From UBA6163 sp041753075 (GTDB lineage: Bacteria; Planctomycetota; Planctomycetia; Pirellulales; Pirellulaceae): 64,000 bases of DNA. Where the stretch lies: positions 62,001-126,000 of the forward strand of contig JBGSVE010000090.1 in NCBI GenBank assembly GCA_041753075.1, written 5' to 3'. A program made the position numbers and the translations under genes. The notes beneath the pieces are model-generated. The model was not told the origin of the DNA. It did not search any database and saw only the letters and a program-made list of their open reading frames with translations. Positions 38,101-46,662 of this stretch are shown here, one piece after another; position 1 is the stretch's first letter; the number at the start of each line of letters is the position of its first letter.

Positions 38101-41100
38101 TGCGGGTCGGTGAGCAAGACGTCATAAACCAAGACCTCGGCAATGCTCATGTTAAGAAACGGATTGCCGTCAATTTCAGAACCGATCGCGATCCCTTCGC
38201 CGGCGGTAACATCGGTCTTGAACGTGTGCGTGCGTGAATCGATTAGCGTGCCGTCTTTGTAATGACGCAGTTGGCCGCCGGCCAGCGTGACCTCTTGGAT
38301 CAACCATCCTTGGCCGACGCCGGCATCGCCGCTGTCGAAGTCGTTGGCTCCCGCCCAGCCTTGAACAAACAGATTCCCATTGGGACCGACGACCGTCCCA
38401 AATGCTTGGTTATTGGCGTTGTCACCGTAGGTGAACCCGCCGTATCCGTTGCTGTCGTATTTGGCAACGACAAAAATCGAACGCGATTTCCCATTGGCTG
38501 GGAGACCGTTCAAAGTCAGCGTGCGAGTCAGCTTATCGTCGACGCCATCGAGCGTAATGACCGGCAATCCATTGAGCCCATTCGCTACTAATTGAGGATT
38601 GCCCGAGGCGATCAAGTTGTTCCCACGGCCCGATAGATCGGTCCACCCGGTCACGGTGTTGCCGTTGGTGGTGACGCCGTTTTGAGCATCAAGGCGCAAC
38701 ACCAAATTGTTGGTAATCAGCCCACCGGTGGCGACCACATAATTTGCGGTCAGCGTTAGGTTGTTCGTTGGCACGGTGAACACATTTGTCGGCGAGGTGG
38801 TCCCATTGGACCAACCGGCGAACACATAATTGGTTGACTGGAACGTCGCCGTCGCCGGCGCGATCAAGGTATGTTGAAAATTGATCGCGCTATCGAGCAC
38901 AAAATTGCCGGTGCGTGGCAATCCATCGAGTGTGTAAGTCAACACGCCGGGAAAATTCGTGCCGATGGTGACGTTCACCTTCTCGGGATAGATGCGATTC
39001 GTGCTTGTCGCTGACAATCCATCGGAATCCGTAACGGTTAGCGAAATCTCGTAACCCGTCGAGTCCGAATAATCGTGGCCGGTGGTGGGAATGTTGAGCG
39101 TCTGAGTTAGCCCCGACACGTTATCGAACTCGGGATGCGTGTGCGCGTTGTGGATGAATCGCACGGTCCAGCTATAGTTGGCGCCCGTCAGAGTGCTGTC
39201 CGCATCGGTCACGATCGCGGACAAATTCAGTGACGTACCGGCGCGAAACAGCGTGCCATCGGCGGGCAACAAACTCTGGATCACTGGCACCGAACCAACG
39301 GTGATTTCAATCGGGTTGGATACCGTCGTCAACGTTCCATCGGACACTTGCAAACGGGCTTGGTAGCGACCTTTGCTGGTGTAGGCATGATTAACATTTT
39401 GGCCGTTTGCCTGCGTACCGTCGCCGAACAGCCAAGTGTACGTCAGCGGAGAATTCTCCGGGTCGGTCGCAGTGCCGCTGAACGAAACGGTCAGCGGTGC
39501 GTTGGGACCGGCGGTCGGTGTCGCCGTCGCCTGGGTGATGACCGGTGCTTGGTTGCCCGAGCCGGGGTTGTAAACGATGCGACGAACTTGATTTGTGAAA
39601 TAATCGACGTAGTAGAGTGCTCCATCGGCACCGACGGTCAAGGCCACCGGCGCGATCGGGTCATTGCTAAATTCGAACGCATCAATGACCGATGTGGCGG
39701 GATTGGCATCGATCACAGCGCCATTGGCATCGAATTTCAAGTACCGAATCCAACCATTGACATAGTCGGCGAAGAAGTACGCACCTTGGAACTCAGCGGG
39801 AAATGCGGTTCCTCGATAAACCAACCCACCGGCGATGGCACCGCCGTTTGGCGTCGTGCCTTCGTGGCCGTATTCAAAGATCGGGTTTTGGTAATTTCCA
39901 CCAGCGGGCACCGTCGGGAAATCGGCGCTGGGCACGATGCCTTCGACGGCGGGCCAACCATAATTGCGACCGGCGACACCGAGGTTGATCTCCTCGCGAG
40001 CAATGTTTTGCACGTTGCCACCAACGTCACCGATAATGAACCGTCCGGTCGGCAAGTCCCACCGCGCGCGAAACGGATTGCGCAGACCGTAGGCCCAAAC
40101 TTCATCGCGATTGGGCCCAGCCCCGTCAAAGAACGGATTGTCGGAGGGAATGCTGCCGTCTTTGTTGATGCGCAGAATTTTGCCCGCCGCTCGATTCAGA
40201 TCCTGGGACTCGGCCGGCGTTCGCCATTTGTCACCAATGGTCAAATAAAGACGTCCGTCGGGACCAAAATCCAGTCCGCCGCCGTAATGGCAACATTGCT
40301 GGCTCAGGTGGAACGATTCGTTGTCTTGCCAGATGATCGTTTCGCTGGCCGCCGAAGCCGAATTGCCGTTGTGCGTGAATCGCGAAATCCGTAGGCGGTT
40401 GTTCGTCGATGACGAGTAGTAAACGTAGAAGTAATTGTTGGTTGCAAAATTTGGATCGATGGCGATGTCGGTCAAGCCACGTTCCTGGGTCGATTGGACG
40501 TTGGGAATCGTCAGATAGGTGGTTGCTGTTGGTACAGTTGCGCTGGGGTCAAAAATCTTGATCGTGCCGGCTTTTTCAAGCACCAACATCCGCCCGTCGG
40601 GAAGCTGGCGGATGCTGATCGGTGCCACCAATCCCGCTACGACGTTTTGAGTCGTGAAGGCGTTGATGGTGATCGTGACCGTCGCGCTGCTGACGTCCAA
40701 ATCAACATCGCGAATGGTGTAGTTAAACGTATCAACACCCGTTGCACCGGACGGCGGAGTGTAAACCAGATCGCCACCGGCATTGGTCGTCACGGTGCCA
40801 CCGCGCGTGGTTACGTTGTTAAACGATAAGATCGTAGTCGGTGCATTGCCGAGAGTATCGTTGCTTAATAGTGACGCTTGCGGAATCGTCAGCGCCATAT
40901 TGACCTGGGTCGTAAAGGTGTCGTTTACGGCTTGCGGCACAAGGTCACCGGCTACATATTCAGTCGTCAGATACGACTCGATGGATTGACGCAGCGCCGG
41001 CGTCACCGCTTCGTTATAAATCAGCGCAGCGGCCACATCGAACCGCACGTTGCCGAGTTCTTTGATCTCTTGGCCCAAAGTAATTCGCGAGGCGGCGTTG

Positions 41101-41828
41101 CCGTTGAGCACTGTCGTGTCAGTCGTGTCGGTTGCATAGACGTGACTCCACGCAGCAATCTGAACACCGTTGAAGTAGAGGAACGCGTTGTTCGCGGGGT
41201 TGGTACCATCATCGGTATGCACAATCGACAACACACCCCAGCCGTTGGTCGGCCCATTTGGCGGCGTGTACCCAAGTTGGTTTGAAATAAGGTCATTGCC
41301 GCTTCCCCAGCCCTGCAAAAAGTATTTGCCCTCGTTGGCACCCGATGCAACGATGCCAACGCCAAACGCTTCATTCGATGTACCGGCTCCATAACCAAAA
41401 CCGCTCCAGGCCGATGCATCATGAAATTGCGCCACCAAAAACACACTGCGGCTGGCATTACCGCTGGGCAACGCATTGATGCCGCTACTGGCCGACCGCA
41501 ACAACCGGTCATTGACACCGTCAAACCTGATTGCCCCGGCACCCGTGGGTGTTTGGACCTGGCCAAAGGTTGGTTGTAGCGTGCCCGCTGACGTCACATG
41601 GTTACCATTTCCCGATTGGTCGTTCCACTGCGAAACTTGGCCGGTCGCGCTATCAAATGTAACGCCATGGGCGACTTCCAGTTCCAAGACGGGCGCGCCG
41701 GGGGCGTGAAGCATTCGTCGTGTTTCCAGCGATTCAACTAGCAACCGCCGTTTGGCGAGACCCCGTCCATTGGGAAGTGATTTGCGGCGGCGAGGAAAAA
41801 ATTGTCCGGCAACATCTTGCTGGCGCAT
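35175..41828 (-). CDS. Giant mosaic surface protein: LamG, PQQ-type sugar dehydrogenase fold, PKD, LamG, DUF1080, dockerin
   Basis: About 2,217 residues from ATG 41828 (41834 is equally possible). The N-terminus is basic and carries the sorting motif LETRRMLH. Then: LamG-like domain (about 55-300), VCBS/cadherin-like domain (about 300-395), a glucose/sorbosone dehydrogenase six-bladed propeller (about 395-770) with the likely catalytic His in CCHYGGGLDFGPDGRLY (about H514) and AAGKILRINKDG, a PKD domain (YTWLFGDGTQANGQNVNHAY), an Ig-like region, a second LamG (about 1040-1255), a DUF1080/3-keto-disaccharide hydrolase-like domain (about 1265-1500: IALFNGQDLTGL, KDAGLIFHTNGD), a putative Ig domain, an H-type-lectin-like region, an acidic linker, and a dockerin-like pair (DVNRDNNVSPRD, DASGDGKLTVRD, about 2065-2130). 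PQQ binding and sugar oxidation are possible but unproven. Confidence 0.88.
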   Translation of the reverse strand: MRQQDVAGQFFPRRRKSLPNGRGLAKRRLLVESLETRRMLHAPGAPVLELEVAHGVTFDSATGQVSQWNDQSGNGNHVTSAGTLQPTFGQVQTPTGAGAIRFDGVNDRLLRSASSGINALPSGNASRSVFLVAQFHDASAWSGFGYGAGTSNEAFGVGIVASGANEGKYFLQGWGSGNDLISNQLGYTPPNGPTNGWGVLSIVHTDDGTNPANNAFLYFNGVQIAAWSHVYATDTTDTTVLNGNAASRITLGQEIKELGNVRFDVAAALIYNEAVTPALRQSIESYLTTEYVAGDLVPQAVNDTFTTQVNMALTIPQASLLSNDTLGNAPTTILSFNNVTTRGGTVTTNAGGDLVYTPPSGATGVDTFNYTIRDVDLDVSSATVTITINAFTTQNVVAGLVAPISIRQLPDGRMLVLEKAGTIKIFDPSATVPTATTYLTIPNVQSTQERGLTDIAIDPNFATNNYFYVYYSSSTNNRLRISRFTHNGNSASAASETIIWQDNESFHLSQQCCHYGGGLDFGPDGRLYLTIGDKWRTPAESQDLNRAAGKILRINKDGSIPSDNPFFDGAGPNRDEVWAYGLRNPFRARWDLPTGRFIIGDVGGNVQNIAREEINLGVAGRNYGWPAVEGIVPSADFPTVPAGGNYQNPIFEYGHEGTTPNGGAIAGGLVYRGTAFPAEFQGAYFFADYVNGWIRYLKFDANGAVIDANPATSVIDAFEFSNDPIAPVALTVGADGALYYVDYFTNQVRRIVYNPGSGNQAPVITQATATPTAGPNAPLTVSFSGTATDPENSPLTYTWLFGDGTQANGQNVNHAYTSKGRYQARLQVSDGTLTTVSNPIEITVGSVPVIQSLLPADGTLFRAGTSLNLSAIVTDADSTLTGANYSWTVRFIHNAHTHPEFDNVSGLTQTLNIPTTGHDYSDSTGYEISLTVTDSDGLSATSTNRIYPEKVNVTIGTNFPGVLTYTLDGLPRTGNFVLDSAINFQHTLIAPATATFQSTNYVFAGWSNGTTSPTNVFTVPTNNLTLTANYVVATGGLITNNLVLRLDAQNGVTTNGNTVTGWTDLSGRGNNLIASGNPQLVANGLNGLPVITLDGVDDKLTRTLTLNGLPANGKSRSIFVVAKYDSNGYGGFTYGDNANNQAFGTVVGPNGNLFVQGWAGANDFDSGDAGVGQGWLIQEVTLAGGQLRHYKDGTLIDSRTHTFKTDVTAGEGIAIGSEIDGNPFLNMSIAEVLVYDVLLTDPQRQQVESYLQTKYFGSGGSSAITPTAPIALFNGQDLTGLSPWIAGVGASDPQQIYRVENGQLHVTGDAIGALTTNNSYRNYVMVLEFKWGDETFAPRLGKAKDAGLIFHTNGDPGSWFGQLTPGIQSQIMEGGMGDIIVHESATEAYSVTANSEQLVCGQQNWNCRGGYRYSPTGTPRTFDTDLGTIHSSTWDRNWRDNEGFRSSVQDIESPDADWNQMVVVANGDIAEIFVNGVKVNEITGLTRTEGSIQLEVDRAEYFVRRWELLPLGTAAGPVITTNQLAGANAGQAYSQTVGAKGLSTPITFSVVGGTLPAGLSLAASTGVISGTPTIAGTANFSIRALDAAGLAATSPFSIVVTGTVNQPKLRTGVVTVNSSGWTNINLEEVFQSQVVVATVVNNSSGPPVVTRVQNATGSSFDLRIDRADGQTGNVSAQVHYVVVEEGVYTDAQHGVKFEAIKTLSNTTDNKNSWTGQNLLPSLANSYTNPVVLGQVQTYNDARWSAFWSRGTARNEPVSSTAIFVGKHVGEDTVTARGNETIGVIVIEQGSGHLDGVDYVAAVGADTIRGVDNGGDTYAISIDVPIAAIASQTGMDSTEGGWAVLNGPNPVGLNLRLAIDEDRIADAERSHTTEQVGYLVFYSHSGSPEAPLASTSPEGHGGDDHEHDVDDNFDGSISVEPEGSVVTEEGSGSSGPRHDVIADPSEHEIPKHWLRDIASGILRVYGTPEIVDLSELNSDTFASLDTIDLRGFGVNRLLLPPRRPELDDEISELLVSIDRDDILSFAEDWELLAPEFRSDKPYHRLVHDGTTVLVFDDRQWTNPLERADVNRDNNVSPRDALIILNNIAQERSSGNSALSIESLDRYYLDASGDGKLTVRDALVVINQAAKLARLRTSTAPLIAAPSIESDDSRDDLLNDQSSATALVDESMSPVVDFDLDPPSVLEPDAIDMVLTDIDEDHEHEAAAELAQSLAQSNL

Positions 41829-42096
41829 GAACATAACGAAGACCCTAATGTCAAAGAAAATTAAAGAACTCGCACCGTTCCATCGGGCACAAAACGCAAA
41901 TAGCGGGTCTTTTCGGTTGCGGCAATGCACAGAAAAGTTGCTTCATCGCGAACATCGTGATAGAGCTTTATAATCGAGCCGTTGGCGAAAGCCAGGATTA
42001 CAAATGGGGTATTTTTGGCTGGCTAGGCAAAAAACGTTATCGCTGCTACTAGGTTGACTTATCTGCCATTAGCTTTCCCCCACTCAACCACTGACG

Positions 42097-45000
42097 CTAA
42101 CCGCCCATATAGGGCAGGCGGCGACCCTGGCGGCGGGCCGAGGCGAGCTGTTGGTTGAGGTCATCGCGGCTCAGCGGCCGGATCGGGATGGTGACCAAAG
42201 TCATTACGTCAACCTCGTTGCCGCCACGTCTCTTGGCAACCTGTTCGACCTCTTCTTCCAACGCTGCCAACCACGCTGGCATATCAATGCCGACGCCCGT
42301 GGGATGACGCGTCAAAAGTTGGGCTTCGCGCTCCAATAACTCGAACGAAACACTGTCGCGGTTGGATTCAGCGTCCAGCGTTGCCGGTTCGACGAGTGCC
42401 CGCATACGGTCGATGGTCATCGGTTGGACGAAGCGTTCAAGAATGCGATCTGCGACGGTCGGCATTCGCATCGCATACTCGCGCTGCAGGCTTCGCAACT
42501 TCGTTACATACACGTCGGCCTTGGCGCCAATGCGTTCGGCCAAACTTCGCCGCCAAGTTGCCGCCGCTTGCTCGAATCGGCTGCGAACCAAAATTTCATG
42601 CGCCCACATCACCGGTTTCAGATTCCAAGCGACCCGGTCGTAACGCACCCGCAATCGCAAGAAGTCGTGGAACATGTAGATCAAATCGCCGCGGTCGCTT
42701 TGCGTCGTCGTGCTGTTGTAGTCCAGAAACTCGGCGTGATGGTCAAGGATCGACTCGAACACCAACGCCAACCAACGTTCGGCAACTTCACGATTCAGTT
42801 CGCCGCTTTCGAGGTCTTCGAACAATGGCGTGCCTTTGGCTTCGTCACGCGACTCCAAGACGCGATCAATCCACTTGCCGACGCCTTGGTGCAGAATCGC
42901 GCGAACATTGCTGAGCTTGAGAAACGCTTGAGTGAACATCGGGTCGCCGTATTGGCGAATGAAGGCGACAAGGTGATCCCAATTGTTGTCGTCCGCAACG
43001 GTTTCCAGCGTTGACAACCGCAACGTTTGGCTGTGCGCCAACCAGCTCGCCAGCATCGTTTCGGTCAACGACTCGAGCACCGAAATCAATTGCTTGGTTC
43101 GTTCTTGCTTGTCGGCGATTGGCCAGGAACGAACCGAAGCCACCAGCGAAGTGACCAGTGAGCAGAATCCAATACGAAATAGACCATCGAACTCGGTGAC
43201 CGCACCACCACCGATGGCGTTGTGTTGTTCCATCATCCGCGCCGCTTCGACCAAACGACACGCTTCGACATACAACCCGCATCGCGGCATGCGGTGCAAT
43301 AGGTGATGCAGCATCCGTTGACGCAGCCGCGCAATGAAAATTTTGACCGGGTCGCCGCCGCGTGACAACGGGATATACAGCAACGATGACTTGCGCAGCG
43401 ATTCGAGCATTGACGAAAACTGCGCGCGTGCGGCGACGTGATCGCCTGACACCAAGGCCGCAAACATCCGCACCGCTGCGGCGTCATCGGCACTCATCAA
43501 CGACGACGGATCATCACCCGGCGGTGTCGCAGGGATCGACTCGTCGGCCTCCGCTGGTCTTCGTTTGCCATCACGAGATTGCTCGGCGATCAGCACACCG
43601 GCAATCACGCGCCGCGCATCGGAGACTTCAACGGTCGTGGCGATCACTCGTTCCAACAACGAATCGCGTGTCAAACGACGGCGATCGTAGTTCCGCATCG
43701 AGTCGTTGTCGGAACCTTGTGGCGACACGCGATAAGCACGAACGGCGTCCAGCAGTTCGAGCAGTCCCTCACGATTGATCGCCGCGCGATTGGCCCAGGC
43801 ATGCATGGCCGCCAAGCGATCGGCACGCTCACCAGAAATTTGCTCAAGCACCGATTGTTCGGCCGTTTGGCTGCCCAGCGAATAGCCGATGTCAGCGGCA
43901 ATCGCCCACATCCGCGCCAGTGATTCGAGAAAACTGAGATGATCCGCTAGACGTTTCGACTCGGCTTCGAGGTCGTCCTCGGTTTCATCGCATTGGCCAC
44001 TGCCGTCGCCGAAGATCGGTGCGTCGTGCCCGTCGTCGGTCGTATCGTGATAAGTCACGCCTTCGTAAGCGGCTTCAAAAAGTCCGCCGGACTGGGCATC
44101 GTCGTCAGCGGACTCATTGGCGGCGTCGATTCCCTCCAGTTCCGAGTCCCAATCGCGTTTCTTGCCACTGGACTTGCCAAGCAGGAACGTCGGCGGCGAC
44201 CAATAGGCACCGGCATTGGCTTCGAGGAAGTCAAAGAATTTGCGCGCCAGCGGCCAAGCATCGCCAAGCGGCGGATCGTCGCTGATGGCTGCGGACGGTT
44301 GCGGTTCGTCGTTCGTGATCGCGGCCAAATCATCGCTTTGAATTCCCGCCGCAATCCGCAGCCGCACCAACCAGCGAACGGCCAAATGCGGCAGCGAGCT
44401 GCCACCCAATCGCAAACCGATTCGCGGTGCGTTATCGAGCCAATGGATTAAAAGAGCCATCGACGCCACGAAATCTTTGCGATCGAGCATCGCATTGATG
44501 ACCAGCGCATAAGCTCGCGGCGAATCAAACAAGTCTGCGTGCGGTGCCCAAAACTTCACATCGCCCGCCGCCGCGCCGCCGCGATGCCACAATCGCAACG
44601 CCTTGGCAACCAATCGCGCCGATTCGTAAGACTCCAACGGATCAACCGCTTCGACGGACTCGACAGTATGGGCCGCATAGCGTCGCCACCACTTGGCGAT
44701 CGAATCAAATTGGCCTTCGATCGCGCTAAACGTCGCTTCATCGTCCCGCGCCGCCGCTTCGCTCCAAACCCGCGCCATGTAACCGAACAGTTGCTCGACC
44801 AAATAAACCAGATCATCGACGCGGTGGTCGTGAACGCTGTTCTCCGGCCCTGGAAACAGGCTGAAGTTGCCGCTGAAATAAAGAATATTCCACGGATCAA
44901 CACAGGCACCGCAGTCAATCGCACGCAACAGCATTTCGAACACTTGGCCCGGGACCACCGCGGCGGATTGCAAGTCGCCGCAGCGCAACGAACGCAACCC

Positions 45001-46263
45001 GCCCGACATCAAACAATCGATCCGGCACATCAACCGCGCCGACGTGACGGGCACTTCGTCGGCTTGCTTTTGGGCCGCATCGGGATATCCCATCCGCGCG
45101 TACAAACGGGCCAACTGGACATGTTGCAATTGCGTGGCGCGCAGCAGCGCAAGTGCCGCGTTGAGATGTTGTCGCGCGGCACCGAATGGTTGGCGACGTT
45201 GACGAACTTCGCCTTGCAACCGCTGGCGATGAGGCTCGGGCAAACGGTCGATGCGGTCGTGGTAGAAATCGTCTCGATACGCCGCAATCGGCTCCATCAA
45301 TGATTTTAACGTCACGTCGCTGGTCAGAGCCGTCGGCCCCCAACCGCTGATACCACTGCCCATCAACATCGTGCCCGCCAGCACGCACGCGGCCTCTTCG
45401 AGCAATTCATCGGCGGGTGATTCGTCGCTGGCGTCTTCGCCAACGCGGCTGAGCAGCGCCACAAGCGTGACTTCACGAATTACATATCGGGTGTAATGGC
45501 CATCTTTGGAAATCTGGTCAGGATCCCATTGGCCAAAAATATAATTGGCCCGCCGGTGTACCGGATGATCAAAATCATAAGCCCGCGGATCAATCGCCAG
45601 TTCCAACAATCGCTCAGGATCAAACGAGGCGGCACGCAGGATATTGGGATCGGTCTGGCGCAGCGACTCGATCGCTCGCGAGATAATTAAATGATACGGA
45701 CCATCGGATACGCCAGCGCCCGCGATGTAAAGCGGCACGGGACGAACGTATTCACCGGGGTACGGATCACCTGGTGCTTTGTCGAGTCGCGCCACCGGTC
45801 GAAAGCCAACGTAGTCGTCGAGTTGATCGAACGCCGCCGCAATTAATTCTTCGGCCGCCGAGTTACCGTCGGCGAGAGAACGCAATAACGACTCAGCCAC
45901 GCGGCCAATAAAGAAACCGCTGAAGACCGCTTCGGGCGGTTGGTGAAACAGCAAATCCTTGTGGCGGTCGATGTAGGCGGGCAGCGCATCGCTGAACAAC
46001 GTGCGGATCATTCCAAACGCTTGGTCGTAATGCGTTGGATTGGCGGACGCTTCGGCCATGTCGGCGGTGGTCTCTTCGAGCCACTGGCGCATGATTAACC
46101 ACGCCGGTGGACCGGACAACGGTTTGCCCTGGACTGCCGACGCGTACAAAAAATTCCACGCGGCGAGCGTCTTGGGGTCGGACGTGCCACGTGAAAAATT
46201 GAGATACCCAACCACCTGCTGCAGCGCGTCGCGAAGCGTTGGGAATGGCGACGAGGCGGACAT
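42097..46263 (-). CDS. Very large cytoplasmic protein of unknown function
   Basis: 1,388 residues, no signal peptide and no membrane segment. It appears mostly alpha-helical, rich in Ala, Leu and Arg, with an acidic, low-complexity insert at about residues 705-780 (DSELEGIDAANESADDDAQS and DETEDDLEAESKRL). Parts look like helical-repeat scaffolds (RATQLQHVQLARLYARMGY), but no domain or catalytic motif was recognised. It begins 45 bases after the H1-like gene on the same strand and may be the last gene of a guaA-ettA-H1-like transcript. I think it is a lineage-restricted planctomycete protein, which is an inference only. Confidence 0.72.
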   Translation of the reverse strand: MSASSPFPTLRDALQQVVGYLNFSRGTSDPKTLAAWNFLYASAVQGKPLSGPPAWLIMRQWLEETTADMAEASANPTHYDQAFGMIRTLFSDALPAYIDRHKDLLFHQPPEAVFSGFFIGRVAESLLRSLADGNSAAEELIAAAFDQLDDYVGFRPVARLDKAPGDPYPGEYVRPVPLYIAGAGVSDGPYHLIISRAIESLRQTDPNILRAASFDPERLLELAIDPRAYDFDHPVHRRANYIFGQWDPDQISKDGHYTRYVIREVTLVALLSRVGEDASDESPADELLEEAACVLAGTMLMGSGISGWGPTALTSDVTLKSLMEPIAAYRDDFYHDRIDRLPEPHRQRLQGEVRQRRQPFGAARQHLNAALALLRATQLQHVQLARLYARMGYPDAAQKQADEVPVTSARLMCRIDCLMSGGLRSLRCGDLQSAAVVPGQVFEMLLRAIDCGACVDPWNILYFSGNFSLFPGPENSVHDHRVDDLVYLVEQLFGYMARVWSEAAARDDEATFSAIEGQFDSIAKWWRRYAAHTVESVEAVDPLESYESARLVAKALRLWHRGGAAAGDVKFWAPHADLFDSPRAYALVINAMLDRKDFVASMALLIHWLDNAPRIGLRLGGSSLPHLAVRWLVRLRIAAGIQSDDLAAITNDEPQPSAAISDDPPLGDAWPLARKFFDFLEANAGAYWSPPTFLLGKSSGKKRDWDSELEGIDAANESADDDAQSGGLFEAAYEGVTYHDTTDDGHDAPIFGDGSGQCDETEDDLEAESKRLADHLSFLESLARMWAIAADIGYSLGSQTAEQSVLEQISGERADRLAAMHAWANRAAINREGLLELLDAVRAYRVSPQGSDNDSMRNYDRRRLTRDSLLERVIATTVEVSDARRVIAGVLIAEQSRDGKRRPAEADESIPATPPGDDPSSLMSADDAAAVRMFAALVSGDHVAARAQFSSMLESLRKSSLLYIPLSRGGDPVKIFIARLRQRMLHHLLHRMPRCGLYVEACRLVEAARMMEQHNAIGGGAVTEFDGLFRIGFCSLVTSLVASVRSWPIADKQERTKQLISVLESLTETMLASWLAHSQTLRLSTLETVADDNNWDHLVAFIRQYGDPMFTQAFLKLSNVRAILHQGVGKWIDRVLESRDEAKGTPLFEDLESGELNREVAERWLALVFESILDHHAEFLDYNSTTTQSDRGDLIYMFHDFLRLRVRYDRVAWNLKPVMWAHEILVRSRFEQAAATWRRSLAERIGAKADVYVTKLRSLQREYAMRMPTVADRILERFVQPMTIDRMRALVEPATLDAESNRDSVSFELLEREAQLLTRHPTGVGIDMPAWLAALEEEVEQVAKRRGGNEVDVMTLVTIPIRPLSRDDLNQQLASARRQGRRLPYMGG

Positions 46264-46308
46264 CAGAAGCTTTGGCGGGAGAGTAAACGAACCGAGCGAA
46301 TCGACGAA

Positions 46309-46608
46309 CTACTTCTTCGTCTTCTTGGCTGTCACGGCCTTCTTTTTCGCATCGCCTTTCTTGGCCGCTGGCTTTTCGGCCTTGACCGGCTTGGCGTCCT
46401 TCTTGGCTTTTGTCGTGACCGTCTTGGTAACTTTCGCCGCCGGCTTCTTTATTGTTACCGGCTTGGCCGTTGCTTTTTCTTTGACCGTCGACGCGGCGGC
46501 TTCTTTTTTCTCAGCGGGCTTTTTCTTGCCACCAAAGGCAGCGGCCCAACCGTCGGTGTAAGCGCTGTTGGGACCAACTCGGAGGATTGTCATCTTAATT
46601 TCGGCCAT
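46309..46608 (-). CDS. Small lysine/alanine-rich histone H1-like protein
   Basis: 99 residues. A short non-repetitive head (MAEIKMTILRVGPNSAYTDG, then WAAAFG) is followed by a tail made of Lys, Ala, Pro, Val and Thr with KPAAK/AEKPAAKK-type units, as in bacterial histone H1-like proteins and the tails of mycobacterial HupB. Such tails bind DNA or RNA without fixed structure. The head has no known DNA-binding motif, so the protein might instead act on RNA or ribosomes; its gene follows ettA after 54 bases, in line with either. Role unproven. Confidence 0.75.
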   Translation of the reverse strand: MAEIKMTILRVGPNSAYTDGWAAAFGGKKKPAEKKEAAASTVKEKATAKPVTIKKPAAKVTKTVTTKAKKDAKPVKAEKPAAKKGDAKKKAVTAKKTKK

Positions 46609-46662
46609 GTAACGAGTAATTGAAACAGAAATACTTTCCGGCTCCTGCCCGAAAGCCCAGAT

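Noticed and set aside
41931..42096. Promoter for the mosaic protein (TATAAA-like box on the minus strand near 41970)
   Set aside because: The only -35 candidate at 17 bases, CTGGCT, is weak, so no promoter is annotated.
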